Shown here: piece by piece, positions 53,175-61,565 of the stretch
Position numbering within the stretch: the stretch's first letter is position 1
Layout of the letters: each line of letters starts with the position of its first letter
NCBI GenBank assembly: GCA_964650525.1
Contig: CAZYUA010000008.1
Coordinates: 62,001-126,000, forward strand
Reading direction: 5' to 3'
Length of the DNA: 64,000 nucleotides
Source: UBA1413 sp964650525
GTDB lineage: Bacteria; Bacteroidota; Bacteroidia; Bacteroidales; Prolixibacteraceae
The notes under the pieces: model-generated
What the model was told of the DNA's origin: nothing
Seen by the model: the letters and a program-made list of their open reading frames with translations, nothing else
Database searches by the model: none
Made by a program: the position numbers and the translations under genes

Positions 53175-54041
53175 ATGAAAGAGAAAAGAATGACAGGATG
53201 GCTGTTGCCGGTGGCGACCCTCCTGGTGCTGCTGGTGTCGTGCGGGACTCCTGCGCCTGAAAAGAACATCGGCCTTCAGTTGTATTCTTTGCGCGACTCG
53301 ATAGGGAACGACCTGGCGGGCACCCTGCAGAAGGTGGGAGCCATGGGGTACACCTTTGTGGAGGCTGCCGACTACCGCGACGGAAAGTTTTACGGCATGG
53401 ACCCGGCGGCATTCGGTGATTTGTGCCGTGCCAACGGGCTTCAGTTCCTGGGCAGCCATACGGGAGCAAACCTGCCCGACTCAGCATCGGCGGCGGAGAA
53501 TGCCGCCTGGTGGGACCAGTGTATCGAAGCCCATGCAGCCGCCGGCGTCCGCTGGATCGTCAAACCCTCTATGGGCCGCGAAGCCTACGAAAGCCTCGCC
53601 ATGCTCAAAAAATACTGCAACTACTACAACGAAATAGGCGAAAAATGCAACGCCCGCGGCATCCGCTTCGGGTACCACAACCACTCAGCCGAATTTACCA
53701 CCGTGCTCGACAGCGTGACGGTATACGACTTCCTCCTTCAGAATACCGACCCTGCAAAAGTGATGTTTCAACTCGACCTCTACTGGTGCGTCGTCGGGGG
53801 CAAAAATCCCGTCGATTACTTCACCAGCTATCCGGGACGCTTCCCTCTGTGGCATATAAAGGACGAAGCAGAGGTGGGCACCAGCGGGAAGGTCGACTTT
53901 GCCGCCATCTGGTCCCATTCTGCCACCGCAGGACTGGAATACGGCATCGTAGAGGTGGAAAAGTATAATTTCGAACCTTTCGAGAGCTGCCAGATGAGCC
54001 TCGAGTACCTGCTCAACGCCGATTTTGTGGTCTTACCCTGA
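53175..54041 (+). CDS. Lipoprotein of the sugar phosphate isomerase/epimerase (AP-endonuclease 2) family
   Basis: The 288-residue protein begins with a lipoprotein signal ending LLVSCGTP, with C23 as the likely acylated residue, and continues as a xylose-isomerase-like TIM barrel: NIGLQLYSLRDSIGND, TFVEAADYRDGKFYGM, FGYHNHSAEF (metal His), FQLDLYWCV and PLWHIKDEAE, with the C-terminal metal Glu in GIVEVEKYNFEPF. The family normally holds a divalent metal with Glu, Asp and His residues, and these are present. Lipid anchoring places it outside the cytoplasm, so it probably acts on a sugar or sugar derivative in the periplasm. It is a single gene. Confidence 0.83.
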   Translation: MKEKRMTGWLLPVATLLVLLVSCGTPAPEKNIGLQLYSLRDSIGNDLAGTLQKVGAMGYTFVEAADYRDGKFYGMDPAAFGDLCRANGLQFLGSHTGANLPDSASAAENAAWWDQCIEAHAAAGVRWIVKPSMGREAYESLAMLKKYCNYYNEIGEKCNARGIRFGYHNHSAEFTTVLDSVTVYDFLLQNTDPAKVMFQLDLYWCVVGGKNPVDYFTSYPGRFPLWHIKDEAEVGTSGKVDFAAIWSHSATAGLEYGIVEVEKYNFEPFESCQMSLEYLLNADFVVLP

Positions 54042-54091
54042 CCATTTCGTGGCTACAGCCCCGGCAGATCATGCCTTCCTGCGGGCAAGAC

Positions 54092-54586
54092 TCAGAACAG
54101 GTAACGGAGGGTGAAACCGAAATCCCAGGGGATGACCTTGAAGCCGGTCCGGCCCAGAAAATCGATGGGGGGTTTGATCTCTATGCCGGCACAGACCGGT
54201 AAGAAGGAGAAGGTATACTCCAGGCCTGCCACGCCATCGATGCCGACGATGGGGCGGGTTTTCACTTCCGGCACGGTGGAGGATCCTACTGTGTTATGCT
54301 CCGTCCACCGGATAAAGCCTCCGTGGATGCCGGCGCCATAGAAGAAATCGAGGTTGCCGGAGCCGGGCATCAGGTCGGTGCGGTGGATCTCAAACAGGGC
54401 ATGCAACTGGAGCCCGCGGTTCCGGGCACTGAGGAGCAGCATTCCCGAATACTCATAGTCGATGTAGCGCCGGTATTCAATGCCGGAGCTCACCCCCGCC
54501 CGTATGCCGGCAGCCTCTTTGTACTCCTGGGCAACGGCAGCCACAGCCATCAGCAACGAAACCCAAACAACCAGCCCTCTTTTCAT
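54092..54586 (-). CDS. Small outer membrane beta-barrel-like protein, unknown function
   Basis: The 164-residue protein has a signal peptide (about 1-19, ending AAVAQ) and alternating beta-strand sequence that closes with the aromatic FGFTLRYLF. No named domain was recognised. Segments such as GIRAGVSSGIEYRRYIDYEY and LDFFYGAGIHGGFIRW resemble small porin-like or OmpW-like barrels of eight strands. The ATG at 54586 is chosen because the longer frame adds residues unlike any signal. It converges on the TIM-barrel gene; a gene-free repeat-rich stretch lies upstream. Confidence 0.65.
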   Translation of the reverse strand: MKRGLVVWVSLLMAVAAVAQEYKEAAGIRAGVSSGIEYRRYIDYEYSGMLLLSARNRGLQLHALFEIHRTDLMPGSGNLDFFYGAGIHGGFIRWTEHNTVGSSTVPEVKTRPIVGIDGVAGLEYTFSFLPVCAGIEIKPPIDFLGRTGFKVIPWDFGFTLRYLF

Positions 54587-54649
54587 GGTTCGATCTATCT
54601 TTCGTTTGCAGGGTCCCGTAAAGATAAAAAAGGTCGGCATTTCACTTTC

Positions 54650-54760
54650 AACTTTTCACTTTTCGTTTTTCACTCCCTACTCCCTACTCATTTTCTTTCT
54701 CCGTTTTTCACTCCCTACTCCTTACTCACTACTCATTTTCTCACTCCGTTTTTCACTCCT
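54650..54760. repeat. Degenerate pyrimidine-rich tandem repeat
   Basis: The block CGTTTTTCACTCCCTACTCC occurs exactly at 54664-54683 and again at 54702-54721, and a shorter form, CGTTTTTCACTCC, occurs at 54747-54759. Between them lie CTACTCATTTTC-type fillers, giving irregular periods of about 38 and 45. The other strand is purine-rich. No coding or RNA role is visible. Confidence 0.75.
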
Positions 54761-54793
54761 CCCGCAAAAGCGGGACAGGCTGTCTGAGCCGGG
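54757..54793. repeat. 37 bp direct repeat, copy 1
   Basis: An exact 37 bp match to 55095-55131. The copy contains the hairpin CCCGC-AAAA-GCGGG at 54761-54774. Confidence 0.9.
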
Positions 54794-55044
54794 CTACCAA
54801 GATTCCGCTCCTCCGGAGCCACTCTCCGCTTTTCACCATTCGCTATTCGCTATTCGCATCGTCGGCATTTCACTCGTCTGTTGTCCATTTAATTAATTGT
54901 TCTTCACTTATATATAGATTCCGGGCTTGCTCCGGTTCTTCACGCCCGTGGAACTCGCATGGAGGGGAAATACCTATCCTTCTATGTTAGAAGCACCATG
55001 CTCGTTTCAATCAGCGGGCCGGGATCTGGGGGGCATTCCTCATT

Positions 55045-55088
55045 CCCTGGGCGTTGCCCAGGGCTATACTAACCTGCCCCTGCGGGGC
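55045..55088. repeat. Paired tight-loop palindromes, related to the element at 41279
   Basis: CCCTGGGC-GTT-GCCCAGGG (55045-55063) is a perfect inverted repeat. GCCCC-TGC-GGGGC (55076-55088) is a second, also with a three-base loop. The first shares seventeen bases with the element at 41279-41297. Confidence 0.8.
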
Positions 55089-55094
55089 GCCCGT

Positions 55095-55131
55095 TCCTCC
55101 CGCAAAAGCGGGACAGGCTGTCTGAGCCGGG
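55095..55131. repeat. 37 bp direct repeat, copy 2
   Basis: Identical to copy 1 and in the same orientation, 338 bp away. It contains the same CCCGC-AAAA-GCGGG hairpin, at 55099-55112. Confidence 0.9.
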
Positions 55132-55192
55132 ATTCCCCCGTGGAGTCATGCTGACTTACGGGGCAAGCTGCTGCGCTCCATTTTCACTTTCC

Positions 55193-56443
55193 CTAGTCCG
55201 GTATCAGGACTTTGATGTCGTCGAGGAAGATCCGGTTTTTGCCGGCCCCCACTCCCGAAAGGGCATAATCGCGGCCCAGGAACTTGATTTGCGTCTCCGA
55301 GGTAGCCCCGGTGATGGTGAACGACCGTTCAGTGGTAATCTCCTCCCAGATGAGGGTGCAGGTCGGGTCGGTGGCATAGTTGGGCCAGTTGTCGATGATA
55401 AAGGTACTGGTGCCCACCGTTCCCGGTCCGATGACGCTGACTTCCAGAATGTTGTCATCACGGGTGCCCGAAGCGGTCATATAGGGCACCGCCTTGAACT
55501 TCACCAGCAGGTTTGTGGTGCCGGTGATAGCCGACAGCTTCGGGGAGATCAGGTCTCCCCCGTAGCTGGTCTTCCCCAGCTTCACAAATCCCGGCCGCGC
55601 ATAACAGGGCCGGTCGTTCGAGAAGGTATTCAGACTGCTTGTCCACCCCTTGGCCTTCTCCGCATCCGTCCATGAGTCAAACCGCGTCTCCCCCGTGGTG
55701 GTGTAGAATACGGGGTTTCCGTAAGCCAGCCAGCTGAAATCTTCGAACAGGACGACGATTCCCTCGCTTTTCCCCTCCTGGGTGACGGCCAAAGTGACGT
55801 TCAGGTCAGGGAACTGCTGGCAGGCAAACGAGACATTGGCAACCCTCGACTTGCTGCCCATGTTGGCCTCAGCCTGAAAGACCAGGTCGGTTCCTTCAGA
55901 GCCAGTCACAGCCTTGCTGAAGACCAGCCAGGGAGCGTTGGAACTGTAGGTGTACTCCACATTGGTCTTCACATTGACCTTCACCTCCTGGGCTGCCTGG
56001 TTGATATTTTTTCCCGCTGGGATGCCATCGACTGTCAGGTAGGGAATGGCCTTTTCCTGGGTCACCGTGAACAGTACCGGCTGCTCCTGGCCGTCAACAA
56101 CGAACGAGAAGGCCATGGTGCGCACATCGAACGTCTTATTTTCGGTCACGATGACCTTGAAGATTCCGTCGTCCTTTCCCTCCGCCGGGAACACCTTTGC
56201 CCAGGTGCCCTCGTTCTGGGCTACAATCTGCCACTCCCGGTTGGAGCGGACCACAAAACTTTGTGTCTTGGCGGCAGTACCCACCGACCACCCGGTAGGG
56301 TTGCCCTCGAGGGTGAAATAGGGATCGCCCGAAGGCTTGTCTTCCTCCTGTTCGCACGAGAGGACCAGTAAAGCAGGAACAATAAACAGGGCGAATAACG
56401 CCACTCCTGCTCCCTTCCATCTGTTAGAAATCTTTGTATTCAT
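55193..56443 (-). CDS. BACON-domain surface lipoprotein with a C-terminal beta-sandwich
   Basis: The 416-residue protein has a lipoprotein signal ending LLVLSCEQ, then two BACON-like beta domains (about 45-130 and 135-225). These hold the pattern W/F...NVTL/TVTQE, for example FVVDGQEQPVLFTVTQE and LNVTLAVTQEGKS. A jelly-roll-like sandwich follows, beginning LFEDFSWLAYGNPV and including KGWTSSLNTFSND, ending RIFLDDIKVLIPD. BACON domains are thought to bind carbohydrate or mucin. The start at 56443 is chosen because the signal peptide begins there. It is the last gene of the SusCD operon and probably helps capture the substrate. The exact C-terminal family is uncertain. Confidence 0.75.
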   Translation of the reverse strand: MNTKISNRWKGAGVALFALFIVPALLVLSCEQEEDKPSGDPYFTLEGNPTGWSVGTAAKTQSFVVRSNREWQIVAQNEGTWAKVFPAEGKDDGIFKVIVTENKTFDVRTMAFSFVVDGQEQPVLFTVTQEKAIPYLTVDGIPAGKNINQAAQEVKVNVKTNVEYTYSSNAPWLVFSKAVTGSEGTDLVFQAEANMGSKSRVANVSFACQQFPDLNVTLAVTQEGKSEGIVVLFEDFSWLAYGNPVFYTTTGETRFDSWTDAEKAKGWTSSLNTFSNDRPCYARPGFVKLGKTSYGGDLISPKLSAITGTTNLLVKFKAVPYMTASGTRDDNILEVSVIGPGTVGTSTFIIDNWPNYATDPTCTLIWEEITTERSFTITGATSETQIKFLGRDYALSGVGAGKNRIFLDDIKVLIPD

Positions 56444-56570
56444 CCTGGTAAATTTTGCATGGGTATGGTTTATTGGCTGAAACACAAGGCTTTCCGACAT
56501 TTTTCCCATTCCGGCCGGTTTTGCTTCAGGTCCAAAGGGCTGGGTATCCTGCCTGTGCTTCATGGTATGA

Positions 56571-58148
56571 TTATTTGCCTTCATCGATGGCCTGTTTGCT
56601 CCACCAAACCGGGGTTTTCATGTCATTGGCCCCTTTCATACCCTCCAGTGCCGAAACAGCGTTGGCATTGTTGGTCGACATGGTGGCATTGGGATACCCC
56701 AAACGGGTGGGAAGAACAAAATCGTTGTATATCGTACCCTCCCCGATGGTGAGCACCGGGTAGCCGGTACGGCGGTATTCGTGGTAGGCTTCCATCCCGA
56801 TCCAGAAAAGGGCCAGGAATTTCTGTTTACCGAGAAACTCAGCCTTGTTGGAGGCCAGGTCCCACGATCCCAGGGGAGAAGCCAGGTAGGTCTGGATGTC
56901 GTTATCGGAAATCGACACCGGTGTTTCGGAATAGGCACCTTGTTGCGACCATTTCTGCATCGACGCCCTGACGCCCGCCTCGTAGTAGCTTTTAGCAGCA
57001 GTGGTGCCTCCGCTGATCAGCCCCTTGAGGGCTGCTTCCGCCAGTATCAACTGCACCTCGGCATAATCCATATAGGTGGCAGGGGCATCTTTCCGGCAGA
57101 AAACCTTGTAGTTCAGCCAGGAGGTCCCCTGGTCCACGGTACTTCTTTCCTGGTCGGTACATCCCGACTTGGTGCCGATCCAGATATTTTTCGGATTTAC
57201 CGAAGCGATGTTGTTTTTCTTGCCGATGATGGGCAGACGGGGATCGACATACCCCTGGTTCCCGAGCTGGTCGATATACACGGTCATCCCAATCAGCTGG
57301 CGGGTAAGCTTGCGGCCGCTGGAGGTAAATCCGCTTTCGGTGGTGGTGCCGAAGTTGCTGAGGTACGGATCGGCCCCGGTGAACTTCACGGTGGCGTTAT
57401 CGCTGTTGGACGAAAAAATCGGGTATTTTGCTGAATTCGTCAGTATTTCGGTCATTTTGGCTCCCACATTCATTTCAGCCCGGCCGCTGACCCTGCAGAG
57501 GAGGCGCAGGTAGAGCGAGTTGTTGAATTTCCGCCAGGCTTCCATCTTCCCGCCATACATTCCATCCATCTTGGGGTTCAGAAACAGGGGATTCGTGGCA
57601 TAAATATCGTTGGCAGCCTCCAGATCGCGGAACATAAACTCATACACCTCTTTCTGGGTGTTGAATTTCGGGGTGAGGGTACCGTTCAGCTTGCGGCCTG
57701 AAAAAGCCTCCTCGTAAGGAATGCTGCCGAACATATCGGTCATGTTAGCGAAAAACAGAACCTTGAAGGTGAGGGCGATGGCCTCGAGCGACCGGTCGCC
57801 CTGCTCCACAGCCAGTTCGCGCATGTGGTCTACATTTTTTCCGTAGTTCGAATAGTGGTTCCAGAAGCCTGCCCAATCCCTGGATTCTTCCAGGAAATAG
57901 AGGTGCTCCCGGCGGGTAACCCCTCCGGTGTGGGCGGTGAACTGGATCAGCTCGTTGTTGTAATACCAGGTCCGATCCAGCCACTGGTTGGCTGAATTGT
58001 ACAGGATCGGTTCGAACATGTTCGAAGCCCGGATCATGCCGACGATGGTCCTGTTGGGATTGGTGTTGATTTCCTCAAATTCGCCTGTGCAGGCGTGGAA
58101 GATACCCAGGAGAATACCCAACAACAGTATCGATTGGATTTTTTTCAT
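56571..58148 (-). CDS. SusD/RagB-family nutrient-binding outer membrane lipoprotein
   Basis: The 525-residue lipoprotein (C20 acylated, after LGIFHAC) belongs to the SusD-like group that carries FEEINTNPNR near the start. The TPR-like helical repeats of SusD are seen as WAGFWNHYSNYGKNVDHMREL, ALTFKVLFFANMTDMFGSIPYEEAF and AEVQLILAEAALKGLI, with the C-terminal FLGKQKFLALFWIGMEAYHE. It binds the substrate on the surface above its SusC channel. It lies 18 bp after susC and 127 bp before the BACON lipoprotein. The substrate is not evident. Confidence 0.93.
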   Translation of the reverse strand: MKKIQSILLLGILLGIFHACTGEFEEINTNPNRTIVGMIRASNMFEPILYNSANQWLDRTWYYNNELIQFTAHTGGVTRREHLYFLEESRDWAGFWNHYSNYGKNVDHMRELAVEQGDRSLEAIALTFKVLFFANMTDMFGSIPYEEAFSGRKLNGTLTPKFNTQKEVYEFMFRDLEAANDIYATNPLFLNPKMDGMYGGKMEAWRKFNNSLYLRLLCRVSGRAEMNVGAKMTEILTNSAKYPIFSSNSDNATVKFTGADPYLSNFGTTTESGFTSSGRKLTRQLIGMTVYIDQLGNQGYVDPRLPIIGKKNNIASVNPKNIWIGTKSGCTDQERSTVDQGTSWLNYKVFCRKDAPATYMDYAEVQLILAEAALKGLISGGTTAAKSYYEAGVRASMQKWSQQGAYSETPVSISDNDIQTYLASPLGSWDLASNKAEFLGKQKFLALFWIGMEAYHEYRRTGYPVLTIGEGTIYNDFVLPTRLGYPNATMSTNNANAVSALEGMKGANDMKTPVWWSKQAIDEGK

Positions 58149-58166
58149 TTTACTTCGGATTTAGGG

Positions 58167-61100
58167 TTAAAAGGATAGCTTCAGGTTGACGCCGAACGTG
58201 CGGGTCATGGGGAAAGCACCGGCTTCGATGCCGTTGAAGACGTTGGTGCCGGTGAGCATCCCGCCCTCGGGATCGTATAAAGGCCAGTTGTCGAGGGAGA
58301 ACAGGTTGGTGCCGAACAGAGCGATGTTGGCGCCCTGCAGGAAGCCGATGGCATTGCAGACCTGTGCGGGGAGTTCATATTCCAGCCTGGCCTCCTTGAA
58401 TTTGAGGAAGGAGGTGTCGAAAGTGTGGGCCTCGCCGTTGTAACGGTCTAAAGCCCGCGACTGGTAAAAATTGTAAATGTTCTCGGTCACCGTGGTGTTG
58501 ACCTGGCAGAGGGTGCTTCCATCCTCGCCGGTCGAAATCAGGTTGACGCCATTGGCCACCATGCCGTCGTAACGCCCTTCGAGCGAATTCTTCAGCTTTC
58601 CCTGGTACGACAGGATCCCGTGCGATACCGAGAACCGGTTGCCGCCCATCTGGTACGAAAATATCATGTTGAGGGTCAGATTTTTATACCTCACAGCCGT
58701 ACTGAACCCTCCCCTCCAGTCGGGGTTTACCTTACCCAGGTAGTTGTCGGATGTACTCACCAGGGTGGGCAGTCCCGTTTTCGCGTCGAGGAGCATCTCT
58801 CCGGAACAATCCACCTTGTTTCCACTCCCGTCGAGATAATAGGATCCTTCAGGGGCTTTTTTGAGGGCAAAGCCGTAAATCTGGTGCATCTCCTTCCCTA
58901 CATAGGAATATACGTGGAGCCTTCCGCCAATGGTGGTGCCCATATCGGTTTCCCACGGGACGTCGGGATCCCAGCCTTCATCCAGGCTCACCAGCTTGTT
59001 GATGTTCCGCGACCAGTTGGCTGCCAGGTTCCATGTCCAGTTCCGGCTCTTCACCGGAGTGGCATGGGCCGAGATTTCGATCCCCCGGTTGGTGATCTCT
59101 CCGGCATTGATCCGTATGTAGGAAGCCCCGACAATAGGATCTATTTCTATGGGCACAATCTGATTGGTAGTCGATGAGTGGTAAAGCGCCACATCGAACC
59201 CCATGCGGTTTTTGAAGAAGTTGCCCTCCAGACCGAGCTCCCAGCTCTCCACATTCTCCGGCTTGATCATCGGGTCGGGGATGGTCCCGGGCAGCGTATA
59301 CCCGCCGCTGATCGAAGATGCTGAATAGTACTGGTCGAGCGAATAGGGACTGGTGTCGTTGCCCACGTTGGCCCAGGATAGCCGGAGTTTCAAAAAGGAG
59401 ATGGCCGGCACCGCCGACCGGATATCAAACAACCGGTCGAGCAATACGCTTGCCGCCACGGAAGGATAGAAATAAGACCAGTTCTTTTTCGACAGGGTGC
59501 TCGACCAGTCGTTGCGCCCGGTGATATCCAGGAACAGGAGATCGTCCCAGCCCAGGGAGACAAACCCGTACAAACTGTTGATAACCTTATGGTTGCGGTA
59601 GTTGTTCGGTATGGGATTGATGCCCGAGGGGACGTTCGAGGTATTGTAAACCCCTTCGATATCCAGCTCGCTGAGCTGGACGGTATTTCTATGGTATTGG
59701 GTAACCATGTTGTTGCCGCCGAAAGCGGTGGTCACGTCAAAGCGGTCAGTGAGCAATTTCTTCTTGTACCGCAGCAGGAAATCGGTGTTTACCTCATAAT
59801 TCATGAGCATTTCCTCCCGGTAGAAGCCATTGTTCCAGACAGCGGTCATCTTGGGTTTCCGCTGTGTCCGGAACTCCGTTCCCAGGTCGATCCCCGATTT
59901 GAGGTCGAGGGTCAGCGCTTTCGACAAATTGATGGTGAAGCCGGCCGTCCCGAACAACCGGTCCTTGTTGGTGGTGTTGAGTTCTTCGTACAGCACCCGG
60001 TAGGGGTTATACGACCCGGTGCCGGCAAAGACCAGGCTGTTCCCGTTTTCGGAGATGGTGGCATTGCGGTTGATGGCATTGAACCGGCCCTGGAAATACT
60101 CATCCCGCCAGTTGCTCATCGGGTTGGAATTGTAACCCCACATAAGGTCGTACATGACGGTGGTTTCGTGGTACCCTGCCATCGGCATGTTGTCGCTGTC
60201 GGTCTTGTAGTAGTTGACCTTCGAACTGAATTTGATAAACGGGTTCACCGGGGAATCGAACGAGAAGGCAAAGGCCTGTTTCCCGTATCCGGTGTTGGGG
60301 AGGATCCATTCGTTCCGGGTGTCGGTCATGGAGAAGCGCACATTGGTACCCTGGCCGTTGCTGCCGCTGATGGAGACCGAATTGTTCCAGGTAACGCCGT
60401 TTTGGAAAATGCCGGTGTACCAGTCGTCCTGATAGATAAACGGGGTCCGCTCAATCATTCCGGTTTCCCAGTTTTTCCCCTCGTACTGGTAGCGGAGCTT
60501 GGCGGGGTCGAATTTTTCGCCCCAGGCATAGCGTGAGAGGTTTCTTGCGGGGTAGTCGGGAGTTCCGGTGAGGCTGGGGTTGAGGGTCCAGAAGCAGTAT
60601 TCGTTGAGCCCCATGTCGGAACCCGAGCCGTATTCGGTCTGGAAATCGGGCCAGTAGCCGGCTTTTTCGACCGCGACGGATGAGTTGATGGTGACGCCGA
60701 TTCCCTTGGTGGTGCGCCCCGACTTGGTGGTGATGACGATGGCGCCGTTGGCGGCCCGCGAACCGTAGAGGGCAGTAGCCGCCGGCCCCTTCAGCACCGA
60801 CACCGACTCGATGTCTTCGGGGTTCAGGTCGCTGGCACCGTTGCCAAAGTCTACCGGGAAATCACCCCCCGAGTTGGTATAGCTGCTGCTGGAACTCGTG
60901 GCGCTGGTCCCCGAGCGTACCGGCACGCCGTCGACGACAAACAGGGCTTCGTTGTTGCCGTAATTCAGCGACTGGTCGCCGCGGAGGGTCACCCGCACCG
61001 AGCCGATGGGACCGGAGCTGGCGCCATTCATGGTCAGCCCCGCCACCTTGCCCGACATGCCGTTCAGCCAGTTACGGGATAGCGACTGGGAGATCTCCTC

Positions 61101-61493
61101 GTTCGACACCTTGGTGACCGCATATCCCAGCGACTTCTGCTCGCGCGTCAATCCCAGGGCCGTCACCACCACCCCTTCCAGCTCCAGGGCCTCCTCCTGC
61201 AGGGTCACGTTAATCACCGACTGGGTCCCCACCGGAACTTCCTGCCTTACAAACCCCAAAAACTGGTACACCAGCACAGGATTCTGACCCGTAACCCCGA
61301 CGGAATAGGCCCCGTCCCTGTTGGTGCTGGTACCCCTGGTTGTCCCTTTGAGCACTACGGTAGCTCCCATGACGGGGGTAGCCCCGTCCGGCTCGAATAC
61401 CTTGCCTGTCACCACCCTCTCCTGCGAAAAGGCAGGAAGGCTGGCCGCCATGAGCACAAGACAGGCAAGCAGAATCTTCAGATTTCGTTTCAT
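58167..61493 (-). CDS. SusC/RagA-family TonB-linked outer membrane transporter
   Basis: The 1108-residue transporter has a signal peptide (ending SLPAFSQ), a carboxypeptidase-regulatory-like domain (about 30-105, VVTGKVFEPDGATPVMGATV), a TonB box in GVVVTALGLTREQKS, a plug domain with the SusC motif SVRVTLRGDQSLNYGN and the usual GASDLNPEDIESVSVLKGPA. The rest is a 22-strand barrel ending in an aromatic residue (LKLSF). It pairs with the SusD protein 18 bp downstream. The start at 61493 is chosen, but an ATG 15 bp earlier (61508) is equally possible. Energy comes from TonB-ExbBD. Confidence 0.95.
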   Translation of the reverse strand: MKRNLKILLACLVLMAASLPAFSQERVVTGKVFEPDGATPVMGATVVLKGTTRGTSTNRDGAYSVGVTGQNPVLVYQFLGFVRQEVPVGTQSVINVTLQEEALELEGVVVTALGLTREQKSLGYAVTKVSNEEISQSLSRNWLNGMSGKVAGLTMNGASSGPIGSVRVTLRGDQSLNYGNNEALFVVDGVPVRSGTSATSSSSSYTNSGGDFPVDFGNGASDLNPEDIESVSVLKGPAATALYGSRAANGAIVITTKSGRTTKGIGVTINSSVAVEKAGYWPDFQTEYGSGSDMGLNEYCFWTLNPSLTGTPDYPARNLSRYAWGEKFDPAKLRYQYEGKNWETGMIERTPFIYQDDWYTGIFQNGVTWNNSVSISGSNGQGTNVRFSMTDTRNEWILPNTGYGKQAFAFSFDSPVNPFIKFSSKVNYYKTDSDNMPMAGYHETTVMYDLMWGYNSNPMSNWRDEYFQGRFNAINRNATISENGNSLVFAGTGSYNPYRVLYEELNTTNKDRLFGTAGFTINLSKALTLDLKSGIDLGTEFRTQRKPKMTAVWNNGFYREEMLMNYEVNTDFLLRYKKKLLTDRFDVTTAFGGNNMVTQYHRNTVQLSELDIEGVYNTSNVPSGINPIPNNYRNHKVINSLYGFVSLGWDDLLFLDITGRNDWSSTLSKKNWSYFYPSVAASVLLDRLFDIRSAVPAISFLKLRLSWANVGNDTSPYSLDQYYSASSISGGYTLPGTIPDPMIKPENVESWELGLEGNFFKNRMGFDVALYHSSTTNQIVPIEIDPIVGASYIRINAGEITNRGIEISAHATPVKSRNWTWNLAANWSRNINKLVSLDEGWDPDVPWETDMGTTIGGRLHVYSYVGKEMHQIYGFALKKAPEGSYYLDGSGNKVDCSGEMLLDAKTGLPTLVSTSDNYLGKVNPDWRGGFSTAVRYKNLTLNMIFSYQMGGNRFSVSHGILSYQGKLKNSLEGRYDGMVANGVNLISTGEDGSTLCQVNTTVTENIYNFYQSRALDRYNGEAHTFDTSFLKFKEARLEYELPAQVCNAIGFLQGANIALFGTNLFSLDNWPLYDPEGGMLTGTNVFNGIEAGAFPMTRTFGVNLKLSF

Positions 61494-61565
61494 ACGCTTA
61501 GATGTCATGATTAATACATATTGGTCAATCGATTTCAGAATTCGTGGTTTTCGTTTTTTGAAGGG

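Larger units (their letters stand above)
54587..55192. other. Gene-free, repeat-rich stretch of about 600 bp
   Basis: No gene is supported. The stretch holds a pyrimidine-rich degenerate repeat (about 54650-54760), two copies of a 37 bp direct repeat and a chain of tight stem-loops (each listed separately). Confidence 0.6.
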
